The notes below the pieces were generated by a model, which made no database searches, was not told the DNA's origin, and saw only the letters and a program-made list of their open reading frames with translations. Shown here in pieces: positions 30,619 to 37,958 of a stretch of DNA of 64,000 nucleotides (its first letter is position 1; every line of letters starts with the position of its first letter). Origin of the DNA: Synechococcus sp. WH 8109 (GTDB lineage: Bacteria; Cyanobacteriota; Cyanobacteriia; PCC-6307; Cyanobiaceae); contig NZ_CP006882.1 in the NCBI RefSeq assembly GCF_000161795.2, positions 1 through 64,000 of the forward strand, written 5' to 3'. The position numbers were made by a program, and so were the translations under genes.

Positions 30619-31091
30619 CCATGCAGCTGGATCACGAACAACTGCACCGCTTGCTGGAGGCACTCGGCGAGAGCGACATCCAGGAGTTCCGGTTGGAAGG
30701 GGACGACTTCCGTCTGGAAATCCGTCGCAACCTGCCGGCCCAGGCCGTCATGGCCCCGGTCATGCCTGCTCCCGTAGCTGCTGCACCAGCGCCAGTTGCG
30801 CCCACCGAGCCTGCAGCTGCACCTCCTGCATCCACCGCAACCCGCAGTGACCTGCTCGAAGTCACGGCTCCCATGGTGGGCACCTTCTACCGCGCTCCCG
30901 CGCCTGGGGAACCTGCCTTTGTTGAGGTGGGCAGTCGCATCAATGTCGGCCAGACCGTCTGCATCCTTGAGGCGATGAAGCTGATGAATGAGCTGGAGTC
31001 TGAGGTTGGCGGTGAAGTTGTGGAGATCCTGGTGGACAACGGCACGCCCGTTGAATTCGGTCAGGTGCTGATGCGGGTCAGGCCGGCCTGA
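30615..31091 (+). CDS. accB: Biotin carboxyl carrier protein of acetyl-CoA carboxylase
   Basis: Carries CO2 on biotin for the first step of fatty-acid synthesis. An N-terminal region is followed by a flexible Ala/Pro-rich linker (about residues 45-75) and a C-terminal biotinyl domain (about 80-158). The biotin lysine lies in E-A-M-K-L-M-N-E near residue 122, and the thumb-like [11 protein letters not shown] motif marks AccB. The length of 158 is normal. It overlaps efp by four bases. Confidence 0.96.
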   Translation: MTMQLDHEQLHRLLEALGESDIQEFRLEGDDFRLEIRRNLPAQAVMAPVMPAPVAAAPAPVAPTEPAAAPPASTATRSDLLEVTAPMVGTFYRAPAPGEPAFVEVGSRINVGQTVCILEAMKLMNELESEVGGEVVEILVDNGTPVEFGQVLMRVRPA

Positions 31092-31092
31092 G

Positions 31093-32109
31093 TCAGCTCA
31101 GGTCCCAGGCGGCCTGAATGGCTGCCGTCGTGCTCTCAGGGCTGGCGATCCCTTGGTCTGCGATGTCGAAGGCGGTGCCGTGGTCGGGGGAGGTGCGTAG
31201 GAACGGCAGTTCCAAAGTCGTGTTCACCGCCGCGTTGAAGGCAAGCAGCTTCACGGGAATGAGCCCCTGGTCGTGATACAGGGCCAGGATCCCGTCGGGA
31301 CCTGGCTGGGTTGGTGACTGCCAAGCGCTAGCAGCGCTGATCCAGCAGGTGTCGGGGGGAACGGGACCCTCCAGCTGCACCTGAGGATGGTCCTTCCGCC
31401 ATTGATCCAGCAGCGGCAGCAGCCATTCGGCTTCTTCGTGGCCCAGCTGACCGGCTTCGCCGGCATGGGGATTCAGGCCGGCAATGCGCAGATGTGGTGT
31501 GCTCGTGAAGCGTCGACAGAACCCCTCCAGCACGTTCAGTTTGTGCTGCACCAGGTCTGGGGTCAGCGCTTCAGGGACCTGGCTGAGGGGGATGTGGGTG
31601 GTGGCCAGCAAGGTGTTCAGGCGCCAGCCGCTGGTGGGAGAGACGGCGGTGAACAGCATTGAGGAGCGCTGGTGTCCAGCCAACTCAGCCAGCCGTTCGG
31701 TCTGCCCGGGATAGCGATGGCCGGCCGCATGCCAAAGGTGTTTGGCGATGGGGGCAGTCACCAGGGCGCGGGACCCCCTTTCCTGCAGCAGTTCGACGGC
31801 GCGGGTCAGCCATCGAAACCCCGCATCGGCTCCGCTGGTGGTGGGCTGGCCTGGCTGAACGCTGGCCTCCAGCGGTTGGTCGTCGATCCTGAGGGCTGCA
31901 GGGTCGGCAAGGGGGTGGCTCGTTTGTTGCTGCAGTCGCGCGTGGGTGCTGATCAGCGTGCGTCGGCAACCCACCAGCAGGGGTTGGAGCTCTGGGGGGA
32001 GCGTGGGTGAGGCGAGGGCTTTGAGCACCACTTCCATGCCGATGCCCGCGGGATCGCCGAGAACGATCACCAGCTCATGCCTTGGGTTCGTGGAATCGTG
32101 GGGGCCCAT
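31093..32109 (-). CDS. pdxA: 4-hydroxythreonine-4-phosphate dehydrogenase
   Basis: An NAD-dependent enzyme of pyridoxal phosphate synthesis (DXP-dependent route). Motifs include G-D-P-A-G-I-G-M-E-V near residue 18, the substrate/metal region P-Y-P-G-Q-T-E-like (Y-P-G-Q-T-E-R-L), N-P-H-A-G-E and Y-H-D-Q-G-L-I-P-V-K. The C-terminus has R-T-S-P-D-H-G-T-A-F-D-I-A. I chose ATG at 32109 giving 338 residues. The frame is open to 32232, but the extra 41 residues are not family-like. It converges on accB with one base between the stops. Confidence 0.94.
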   Translation of the reverse strand: MGPHDSTNPRHELVIVLGDPAGIGMEVVLKALASPTLPPELQPLLVGCRRTLISTHARLQQQTSHPLADPAALRIDDQPLEASVQPGQPTTSGADAGFRWLTRAVELLQERGSRALVTAPIAKHLWHAAGHRYPGQTERLAELAGHQRSSMLFTAVSPTSGWRLNTLLATTHIPLSQVPEALTPDLVQHKLNVLEGFCRRFTSTPHLRIAGLNPHAGEAGQLGHEEAEWLLPLLDQWRKDHPQVQLEGPVPPDTCWISAASAWQSPTQPGPDGILALYHDQGLIPVKLLAFNAAVNTTLELPFLRTSPDHGTAFDIADQGIASPESTTAAIQAAWDLS

Positions 32110-32228
32110 CGCTGTGCTGCGTTTGCTGCTGCTGGGGTGTCTGTTGGTGGGATTGGCCTCTGGCTTGAGGAATGGCTGGATCGAATTGCATCTCTCCAGT
32201 TTCCTTGACGATGTCGGAAGTTTCGATT

Positions 32229-33182
32229 TCAACCGTTGGCTGACTGAGGGGCAGAACGCAGGTCAGACAAATTGAGTTTGTCTTGGTTCAGGCAATCCTG
32301 CAGCCCGACGCGGTAGTTCGGATGCAGCAACGTATAACCGAGCTCATGGCAGAGCTTGTGGTTGCTGACGCGGCGGTTCTCGCTCCAGAACGATTGAGCC
32401 ATCGGACTCATGCTGTGCACGATCTGGTCGAACGGTTCCAGTGGCGGCAGGGCACAACCCAACAGGTCTGCCGCATGCCGCATCAGTTCGGCGGTAGGAG
32501 CCGGGAGGTTATCCACCACATTCACGATGCTTCCGTTGCCCGGGCTTGCTGGAGCGTCCTGCCCGGCGCTATGCATCAGGTGCCAGCAGGCCCCTGCGAT
32601 GTCTTCCACATGGATGCGGCAGAACACCTGGCCGGGCTTGTCGATCAAGCGGGCACGCCCTTGCTGCAAGCCGTTGAGCACTGACCGGCCCGGGCCATAA
32701 ATGCCTGGTAGACGCAGAATCTGGATCGGCAGACCTGAGCGCAACCAAGCTTGTTCGCAGTTGAGGCGGCGCATGCTGCGGTTCAGCGCTGGCGCCGGGT
32801 CGTCCTGTTCTGACACCCAACCGCCTTGACGATCACCGTAAACCCCTGTGGTGGAGAGATAGCCCGCCCAGCGCAGCGGCAGGCTTCTGAGCGTTGGCAG
32901 CAGCTTCAACAAGACCGGATCGTTGCCTTCGCAATCCGGGGGGATGGTGGACAGCAGATGGGTCACCCCCTCCAGGGCAGCAGGGTCGAGCTGGTCCTGA
33001 CCGTTGCTGTCGAAGAGCAGATCAGCCTCGGCAGAGTCGAGGGAACGGCGGGTGCAGAGCACCGGTGTTCCCAGGGCTCGGGCCAGGCTGGCCAGACAAC
33101 GTCCGCTGTATCCGCCGCCCAGCACCAGCAGCTTCGTGTCAGCCGCCAGCGGCTGCGACCGCTTGACAAGATCAGCAAGCAT
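32229..33182 (-). CDS. NAD(P)-dependent SDR/epimerase-like protein
   Basis: A 317-residue atypical extended SDR. The nucleotide-binding motif is L-V-L-G-G-G-Y-S-G near residue 20, with a Y-L-S-T-T-G-V-Y-G-D strand around residues 106-115 and G-I-Y-G-P-G-R-S in the middle, as in YeeZ-type epimerase homologues. The substrate is unknown. The start at 33182 lies directly beside a possible LexA-like site, so damage regulation is conceivable but unproven. It is upstream of pdxA on the same strand with about 120 bases between. Confidence 0.82.
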   Translation of the reverse strand: MLADLVKRSQPLAADTKLLVLGGGYSGRCLASLARALGTPVLCTRRSLDSAEADLLFDSNGQDQLDPAALEGVTHLLSTIPPDCEGNDPVLLKLLPTLRSLPLRWAGYLSTTGVYGDRQGGWVSEQDDPAPALNRSMRRLNCEQAWLRSGLPIQILRLPGIYGPGRSVLNGLQQGRARLIDKPGQVFCRIHVEDIAGACWHLMHSAGQDAPASPGNGSIVNVVDNLPAPTAELMRHAADLLGCALPPLEPFDQIVHSMSPMAQSFWSENRRVSNHKLCHELGYTLLHPNYRVGLQDCLNQDKLNLSDLRSAPQSANG

Positions 33183-33183
33183 C

Positions 33184-33197
33184 AGTACACCTGTATT
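33184..33197. promoter_or_regulatory. Candidate LexA-like operator between divergent genes
   Basis: AGTACACCTGTATT fits the published cyanobacterial LexA consensus RGTAC-N3-D-GTWC-B at all but one position (T for C in the last half-site). A second TGTACT lies at 33206-33211 and forms an inverted pair with AGTACA at 33184. The site sits in the 32-base gap between the SDR gene and the small secreted protein gene, where an operator could control both. Inference only. Confidence 0.35.
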
Positions 33198-33214
33198 AGA
33201 TCAAATGTACTGTC

Positions 33215-33382
33215 GTGACGTCGTCGTCTCTCCATCGCTCCCGCTCCGGACACATCGTGCTCCGGGCCATCCTGACGGCTGCCCTGCTCGCCGGTGCTGT
33301 GGTGCTGGCTCCTGAAGACCCCGGTGTTCAGGCCTCCATCTGCCAGCGTCACCACTCCTCGGATGTCTGCCGGGTTTGGTGA
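33215..33382 (+). CDS. Small secreted or membrane-anchored protein, 55 residues
   Basis: GTG at 33215 opens a 55-residue frame with a basic N-terminus, one hydrophobic helix (I-V-L-R-A-I-L-T-A-A-L-L-A-G-A-V-V-L-A) and a short tail with two cysteines (S-I-C-Q-R-H-H then D-V-C-R-V-W). This is the layout of an exported or membrane-anchored micropeptide whose tail could form a disulfide. I recognise no named family. The stop is followed four bases later by the end of the convergent HNH gene. It could be missed by automatic callers because of its size. Confidence 0.6.
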   Translation: MTSSSLHRSRSGHIVLRAILTAALLAGAVVLAPEDPGVQASICQRHHSSDVCRVW

Positions 33383-33385
33383 GCC

Positions 33386-33781
33386 TCAGGCAGCCTGAGC
33401 TGCGATCGAGATGTTGTCCGGATCGTTGATGGGATGATCCGGTTGGGCCCACTGCAGCAGGCGAACGGCGAGTCGCAGGTCGCCATCCATCCAGGCCCGG
33501 ATCGCCATGGCGCGGCGTGGGTCATAGAAGCGCTGTCGCCGGTACCAGTCGAAAACGTCGGCATCAGATTTGCGGCCGTTGCAAGACAGGCACGCCGGCA
33601 CACAGTTTTCAGTAACGCTTGAACCCCCTTTGGCCTGGGGGTGAATGTGATCAATTGATTCAGAAGGTTTGCCGCAATAAATGCAACTTTTACCGGTAAA
33701 AGTGTGAAGAGACTGTCGCCATCTTCGAACGCGTAATTTGGGACAGAGTTCGTCGAGAAAAACTGCGTCCCTGCTATGCAT
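33386..33781 (-). CDS. HNH endonuclease
   Basis: A 131-residue HNH nuclease. The core at residues about 33-72 has a zinc-type pair C-I-Y-C-G and C-L-S-C-N flanking the nuclease motif I-D-H-I-H-P-Q-A-K-G-G, followed by E-N-C-V-P-A. Such small HNH proteins occur in many cyanobacteria as free-standing nucleases or domesticated mobile-element genes; the target here is unknown. The 5' half and its upstream region (33.6-33.92 kb) are visibly more AT-rich than the surroundings, a sign of a different history. An 18-bp palindrome lies within the zinc-motif coding region. Confidence 0.85.
   Translation of the reverse strand: MHSRDAVFLDELCPKLRVRRWRQSLHTFTGKSCIYCGKPSESIDHIHPQAKGGSSVTENCVPACLSCNGRKSDADVFDWYRRQRFYDPRRAMAIRAWMDGDLRLAVRLLQWAQPDHPINDPDNISIAAQAA
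33686..33703. repeat. 18-bp perfect palindrome inside the HNH gene
   Basis: ACTTTTACCGGTAAAAGT is a perfect palindrome with no spacer, located over codons just before the first zinc cysteine pair of the HNH protein. Such length is uncommon by chance, and it could be a regulator site or a nuclease target. Confidence 0.6.
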
Positions 33782-33942
33782 CCGAATGCATCGGTTGGGA
33801 TAATTCTGCCTTGAACGAAAAGTCCGTCAATGTGTCGAGCGCTGCATTTTCGACAATTTTTCACCCTGTGGTGTGAATCTTGATCTCAATGCTTGCACGC
33901 TGATCTGAGTTCTCTAAAGTGATTGTTTGTGGGGGCCTGTTG

Positions 33943-35547
33943 GTGCCGTCAAAACCCACATTGACCTGTTGCTTAGATCTGTCCCCAGCAGGACTGATCC
34001 GGGTGGTCAGCCCGTTTGATGCGGTGACCCAGTCCCAGTTGCGTCGGATCAAGCCCCGCGGGCGTTGGAACGGCGCTGGCCAGGGGTGGGATTTTCCCTT
34101 GGCCGCAGCCGATCCGCTTCAGCAAGCTCTTGGGCGTCGTTTCCCTGTCACCTCCGCATTGCAGCAGTGGTTGGACTGGTGCCAGCAGCCTCTGCCGCCG
34201 CTGCCACCGCACCGGACCCTTGTGGCTGCAGCGGATCTCGACGAAGTCCTGCAGGATGGTCGTCGGCCTCTGCGCCATCAACGCTCCGGGGTCCGCTGGC
34301 TCCTGGCCCGTCGCGGTGCCGTCCTGGCCGATGAGATGGGGCTGGGGAAGACCCTCACAGCTCTGTTGGCGGCCCGTGCTCTGATGCGTTGCGCTGAGCT
34401 GCGGTTGCTGGTGGTGGCTCCCGTCGGCCTGCATCCCCACTGGCGCCGGGAATCGGAGGCCCTTGGGGTTGAGCTTGAGTTGGTGAGTTGGGCTCGGCTG
34501 CCCGACACCCTGCCGCCAGCTGGAACGCTCCTGGTGGTGGATGAAGCGCACTACGCCCAGTCACTTCAGGCGCAGCGCACGGCTGCCTTGCTGCGTCTGG
34601 CCCGTCATCCCCGTCTGCGTGCGATCTGGATGCTCACGGGAACCCCTATGAAGAACGGTCGCCCGTCCCAGCTGTATCCACTGCTCGCGGCTATGGATCA
34701 TCCGATTGCTCGCGATCAACGCCAGTTCGAAGAGCGGTATTGCCAGGGGCACTGGCGGGAGGGTCGAACCGGCAAACGCTGGCAGGCGTCCGGCGCCAGT
34801 CAGCTGGAGGAGCTGCGGCGCTTGACTCGACCGTTGATCCTGCATCGCCGCAAGCAGCAGGTGGTGGACCTTCCTCCCAAGCAGCGACGTCTTCACCCAG
34901 TGTTGCTGTCGGAGGCTGAGCTCACAGGGTTCGACCATCGTTTCGAGTTAGTGCTGGATGACTACCGGCGTCGAGCTCAGCTCGGAAAGGTGCGACGGGA
35001 TGCGGAGCACCTGGCTTTGCTCACCTCCATACGCCAGATCGCTGCGGAATTCAAATTGCCGGCGGCCCAGCAGTTGGTGGAGTCACTGCGCAGGCAAGGC
35101 GAGGCCGTGGTGCTGTTCAGTGGCTTTGTGGCTCCATTGCAGCTGTTGCAGCAAACCCTTGGCGGCGAGTTGTTGACAGGTCGCCAGCGCCCTGCTGAAC
35201 GCCAGGCGAGTGTGGATCGGTTTCAGCAGGGTCAGAACGATTGTCTGCTGGCCACCTTCGGCACCGGTGCCCTTGGTTTCACCCTGCACCGGGCCCGTCA
35301 TGTGGTGTTGCTGGAACGTCCCTGGACGCCAGGCGATCTCGACCAAGCCGAAGACCGCTGTCATCGTCTGGGAATGGGAGATGGCCTGACCTGCCATTGG
35401 CTGCAGCTCGGCGCAGCCGATCAGCTGGTGGATGGCTTGTTAGCGAGCAAGGCGGAACGGATCGAGGTGTTGCTTGGGCCCCGACGCTTGTCGCTGCAAC
35501 GTCAATCACTCCCGGCCATGGTGCGGGATTGTTTGCAGCTGCTCTGA
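33943..35547 (+). CDS. SNF2-type DEAH-box helicase (SMARCAL1/HARP-like)
   Basis: A 534-residue Swi2/Snf2 ATPase. The first 80 residues resemble the HARP-like annealing-helicase module (R-G-R-W-N-G-A-G-Q-G-W-D-F-P). Motor motifs: L-A-D-E-M-G-L-G-K-T-L-T-A-L (Walker A), V-V-D-E-A-H-Y-A-Q (DEAH), L-T-G-T-P-M-K-N (motif III) and, in the second RecA domain, L-L-E-R-P-W-T-P-G-D-L-D-Q-A-E-D-R-C-H-R-L-G (motif VI). Relatives remodel stalled forks or DNA-protein complexes. The starts considered are GTG 33919 and GTG 33943; I prefer the latter, which has GGGGG seven bases upstream. It follows a divergent HNH gene. Confidence 0.9.
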   Translation: MPSKPTLTCCLDLSPAGLIRVVSPFDAVTQSQLRRIKPRGRWNGAGQGWDFPLAAADPLQQALGRRFPVTSALQQWLDWCQQPLPPLPPHRTLVAAADLDEVLQDGRRPLRHQRSGVRWLLARRGAVLADEMGLGKTLTALLAARALMRCAELRLLVVAPVGLHPHWRRESEALGVELELVSWARLPDTLPPAGTLLVVDEAHYAQSLQAQRTAALLRLARHPRLRAIWMLTGTPMKNGRPSQLYPLLAAMDHPIARDQRQFEERYCQGHWREGRTGKRWQASGASQLEELRRLTRPLILHRRKQQVVDLPPKQRRLHPVLLSEAELTGFDHRFELVLDDYRRRAQLGKVRRDAEHLALLTSIRQIAAEFKLPAAQQLVESLRRQGEAVVLFSGFVAPLQLLQQTLGGELLTGRQRPAERQASVDRFQQGQNDCLLATFGTGALGFTLHRARHVVLLERPWTPGDLDQAEDRCHRLGMGDGLTCHWLQLGAADQLVDGLLASKAERIEVLLGPRRLSLQRQSLPAMVRDCLQLL

Positions 35548-35861
35548 CGCACCTGGAGTTCGTGCTGCAGCATCGGGTCGACCGGCTGTCTCGACCGCTT
35601 CAGCAGCGACACTGCCATTGCTACGTCGTCGCAGGCTTTGGCTTGATGGCCAAGCAGGGTCAAGACGAGGGCGCGGTCGCGATGCAGATCGGCCTGATCC
35701 GGTGTCTGCTCGATGGCCTCATCACAGCGTTTAACCATCAGCTCAAGGTCATCCACGCGGAATCCGCTGAGGCAACTGGATACGAGTGGCATAGATGTGT
35801 TGGCAGGCGTCGCGGGTTGCTTGCTCTGGCAGCCCCCCATAAACACGGCAGCCAGAAGCAT
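35502..35861 (-). CDS. Small putative lipoprotein
   Basis: About 119 residues beginning M-L-L-A-A-V-F-M-G-G-C-Q-S, where the G-G-C looks like a lipobox with an unusually short signal. The mature part is helical (D-D-L-E-L-M-V-K-R-C-D-E-A-I-E-Q, then Q-A-D-L-H-R-D-R-A-L-V-L-T-L-L-G) and has the feel of a single TPR-like hairpin. No family is recognised. The frame is open upstream to 36044 but overlaps the next gene, so I start at ATG 35861. The 3' end overlaps the end of the helicase by 46 bases. Confidence 0.6.
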   Translation of the reverse strand: MLLAAVFMGGCQSKQPATPANTSMPLVSSCLSGFRVDDLELMVKRCDEAIEQTPDQADLHRDRALVLTLLGHQAKACDDVAMAVSLLKRSRQPVDPMLQHELQVRQSSCKQSRTMAGSD

Positions 35862-35883
35862 CAGCCCCAGAAGCCCTGAGGGC

Positions 35884-36294
35884 TCAGTAGCTGTAGCGCG
35901 CGGTGTCGTCGCTGCTCTCGATGCTGCTTTCGGTGAAGGAGGAGGAGTTTGCAAGGGCGGCAGCGGTGGCTGGTTGAGTGTTCCCGCCGAACAGATCACC
36001 AAGGAACTGGCCACAGTCGGGGAAATTGCCGGGGTCCTGGACAACGGCTTCCGTAATCATCACCGAGGCATGCTCCGGGGATGTTTTGAACATGCCGCTG
36101 CGCTGCCGTTTGATCACGGCGTAGGCGGCTTTCCAGCTCACCTCGTGGTCGTTGCCGCTGGACCGCATGAAGCAATAGATCTTGGCCCCCTTCTCTTCGG
36201 TGGCTTCGGCCGCTTGCAGGGGGGAGGTCATGCCGCTGAGAGCGCCGATCAGGGCCGCGGCGGAGAGAACCAGCGATGACCTGATGGGACCCAT
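35884..36294 (-). CDS. Secreted hypothetical protein conserved in picocyanobacteria
   Basis: A 136-residue protein with a signal peptide (S-S-L-V-L-S-A-A-A-L-I-G-A-L then L-Q-A-A). The mature part has K-I-Y-C-F-M-R-S-S-G-N-D-H-E-V-S-W near residue 38, then F-K-T-S-P-E-H-A-S-V-M-I and a second cysteine in F-P-D-C-G-Q-F. It resembles proteins I recall as DUF6554, but this is low-confidence memory. The function is unknown. It is followed on the same strand by the small lipoprotein gene. Confidence 0.75.
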   Translation of the reverse strand: MGPIRSSLVLSAAALIGALSGMTSPLQAAEATEEKGAKIYCFMRSSGNDHEVSWKAAYAVIKRQRSGMFKTSPEHASVMITEAVVQDPGNFPDCGQFLGDLFGGNTQPATAAALANSSSFTESSIESSDDTARYSY

Positions 36295-36327
36295 GACGTC
36301 AGTTGTGGACTGGTCCCAAGGTATCGA

Positions 36328-36858
36328 TCAGCTTCCAGCTGTCGAGGGGATAATCAGCCGCACCACCAGCGGCAGCACCAGCAGCACGGTGATCAGCCGC
36401 ACAGCATGGAGGGCGGCCACCGCGGCACCGACGCCGAATTCGGCACCGACCAGGCTCATGCCACTGATGCCACCCGGGGCAGCGCCAAGCAAGGCTACGA
36501 CGGGATCAATGCCGAGCATGCGGCTGGTCCAGAGGCCGACGACCAGTCCTGTAAGCACCAGCGCCAGCGTGATCAGAACCGCAGGTTTCCAGAGGAGTTG
36601 CAGTTGCTCCAAGGACGCTCGCGTCAGGCCAGTTCCGATCACGGTGCCGATGCCGATCTCCAGAACCGTGCGTGTTCCCGGTGGCCATGTGGCTGGTTCC
36701 AGCTGGCCGCTCATGCTGACGATGCCAGCACCCAGCAAAGCCCCCGCCAGAGGTGCGGCGGGAATGCCGCTGAACAGAGCCAGCAGTCCGATGGCGGTTC
36801 CAGCCAGCAGGTACAGCGCCAGCATTGCAAAGGAAGGCATCGGTCTCGATCGCGTCAT
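36328..36858 (-). CDS. AbrB-family integral membrane protein (putative transporter)
   Basis: A 176-residue membrane protein with about five hydrophobic segments. The sequence P-L-A-G-A-L-L-G-A-G-I and, near residue 130, L-L-G-A-A-P-G-G-I-S-G-M are signatures of the AbrB/YddG-like duplicated membrane family (historically mis-named ammonia monooxygenase). Full-length members have about 350 residues and two repeats; this is a half-size, single-repeat form common in cyanobacteria. The substrate is unknown. ATG at 36858; it diverges from the coiled-coil protein gene. Confidence 0.82.
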   Translation of the reverse strand: MTRSRPMPSFAMLALYLLAGTAIGLLALFSGIPAAPLAGALLGAGIVSMSGQLEPATWPPGTRTVLEIGIGTVIGTGLTRASLEQLQLLWKPAVLITLALVLTGLVVGLWTSRMLGIDPVVALLGAAPGGISGMSLVGAEFGVGAAVAALHAVRLITVLLVLPLVVRLIIPSTAGS

Positions 36859-36923
36859 GTCAGCTTGATCTTGAGATAGCGGCGCTCCTGTGTTGTCATC
36901 AGCGCAACCATCAGCTTTCGGTG

Positions 36924-37247
36924 ATGACGTCCTCCGTGTCCTTTCGGATCACCCGCACTGCGGAAGATCTTGCGCAAACCATCACGGCTCTGTCGCAGCG
37001 TTTGGTGAAACTGGAACAGCGTCAGGAAGCGCTTGAGCTTCAACTGCGCCAGCAGCAGCAGAATCTGAATGCTGTCCCAGACGAAGAGATCTCCACGCTC
37101 GAGGGCGTTGAAGCTCTGCTGCGGGAAACGCGGGAGCTGTTGGAGAGCACAGCTCCGATGCCAGAGCCTGAAATGGCTGAAGAGTCCTCCCAGAACCATG
37201 CCTGGGGTCAGGAGGCTGAAACAGAAGCGAGCCGCGACGTCGCGTAG
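36924..37247 (+). CDS. Small coiled-coil hypothetical protein
   Basis: About 107 residues from ATG 36924. Residues about 12-50 form a strong coiled coil (L-V-K-L-E-Q-R-Q-E-A-L-E-L-Q-L-R-Q-Q-Q) and the C-terminal half is acidic. No family is recognised. A longer frame extends to 36825 but covers the divergent neighbour. It is followed after 38 bases by another small conserved gene on the same strand. Confidence 0.65.
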   Translation: MTSSVSFRITRTAEDLAQTITALSQRLVKLEQRQEALELQLRQQQQNLNAVPDEEISTLEGVEALLRETRELLESTAPMPEPEMAEESSQNHAWGQEAETEASRDVA

Positions 37248-37285
37248 GGGTGGCGCGCGGTGCCAAAATAAAAAGAAAGGCAACT

Positions 37286-37504
37286 ATGGCGACCACCATC
37301 CCTGCCTCAAATGCTTGTGCTTCTCGCACCTTGCATGGCATGACCATCTGGACCCGGTCAGGTTTCCTCGAAGGTGGTCATCAGCTCGAGAAGCTGGAAT
37401 TCGCGCTCGCCCTTGCTGAAGCCAAAGGCGATCAGCGCCGTAGCTCGCAGTTGCGGGACCGGATTGCCGATCTGGGGGGTAATGCAGAGGAACCGGGTAC
37501 CTGA
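37286..37504 (+). CDS. Small conserved cyanobacterial protein
   Basis: 72 residues from ATG 37286 with a good ribosome site (aaagaaagg) 8 bases before. The sequence has T-I-W-T-R-S-G-F-L-E-G-G-H-Q-L-E-K-L-E near the middle and a helical C-terminal half (L-A-L-A-E-A-K-G-D-Q-R-R-S-S-Q-L-R). The pattern looks conserved in cyanobacteria, but I cannot name a function. It is followed by a 108-base gap with no evident gene. Confidence 0.7.
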   Translation: MATTIPASNACASRTLHGMTIWTRSGFLEGGHQLEKLEFALALAEAKGDQRRSSQLRDRIADLGGNAEEPGT

Positions 37505-37612
37505 TCTAGAACCAAGCAGTCGATGGGGTTGATCGGCAATCGGGTAGATCGCGTGTCGGATGGTCTAAATATCAATTAGAGCTAATCTTTTGTTGACAAG
37601 CGAATTCGAACG

Positions 37613-37834
37613 TTGCCCCTAACGCTTACGAAAACACAACAAACAGAGACGGCTGCTCAACAACGTCAGACCCATGAATCAGCAGCTCAGGTTCTGTTGA
37701 TCAAGGCCCGCCAGTGCGCAGAAGATGGCCGCATCAATGAGGCGGGAGCGTTGATCTTGCAGGCCCTGGGACACGAGCGCCGTGCTGGATCTGCTGGGCC
37801 TCAGGTTCTCCAGCTCATCAAGCCTCGTTCTTGA
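37613..37834 (+). CDS. Small hypothetical helical protein
   Basis: 73 residues from TTG 37613, mostly helical, with a possible single TPR-like hairpin (A-R-Q-C-A-E-D-G-R-I-N-E-A-G-A-L-I-L-Q-A-L). No family is recognised. The upstream 50 bases (37563-37612) are markedly AT-rich, including TTGACA at 37593-37598 and TAATCT at 37583-37588, and probably hold the promoter. It is convergent with tRNA-Gly. Confidence 0.55.
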   Translation: MPLTLTKTQQTETAAQQRQTHESAAQVLLIKARQCAEDGRINEAGALILQALGHERRAGSAGPQVLQLIKPRS

Positions 37835-37856
37835 TAAGCATTTGAAATTTGTTCAA

Positions 37857-37927
37857 GCGGGTGACCGGACTCGAACCGGCGACGTTCAGCTTGGGAAGCT
37901 GACATTCTACCACTGAATTACACCCGC
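37857..37927 (-). tRNA. tRNA-Gly(CCC)
   Basis: Read on the minus strand the 71 bases fold as a cloverleaf: a 7-bp acceptor stem GCGGGTG/CACCCGC, a D-arm with TTCAGTGGTAGAA, an anticodon stem TCAGC/GCTGA enclosing the loop TTCCCAA (anticodon CCC), and a T-arm with GGTTCGAGTCC. It serves GGG codons. No encoded CCA follows. Confidence 0.95.
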
Positions 37928-37958
37928 AAAGGGCGAGATCGCTCTCGCCACCTGTGTT

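Noticed and set aside
37505-37612. Small RNA gene upstream of the 73-residue protein
   Set aside because: The stretch is AT-rich with promoter-like hexamers, but no stable hairpin plus T-run was seen to support an RNA gene.
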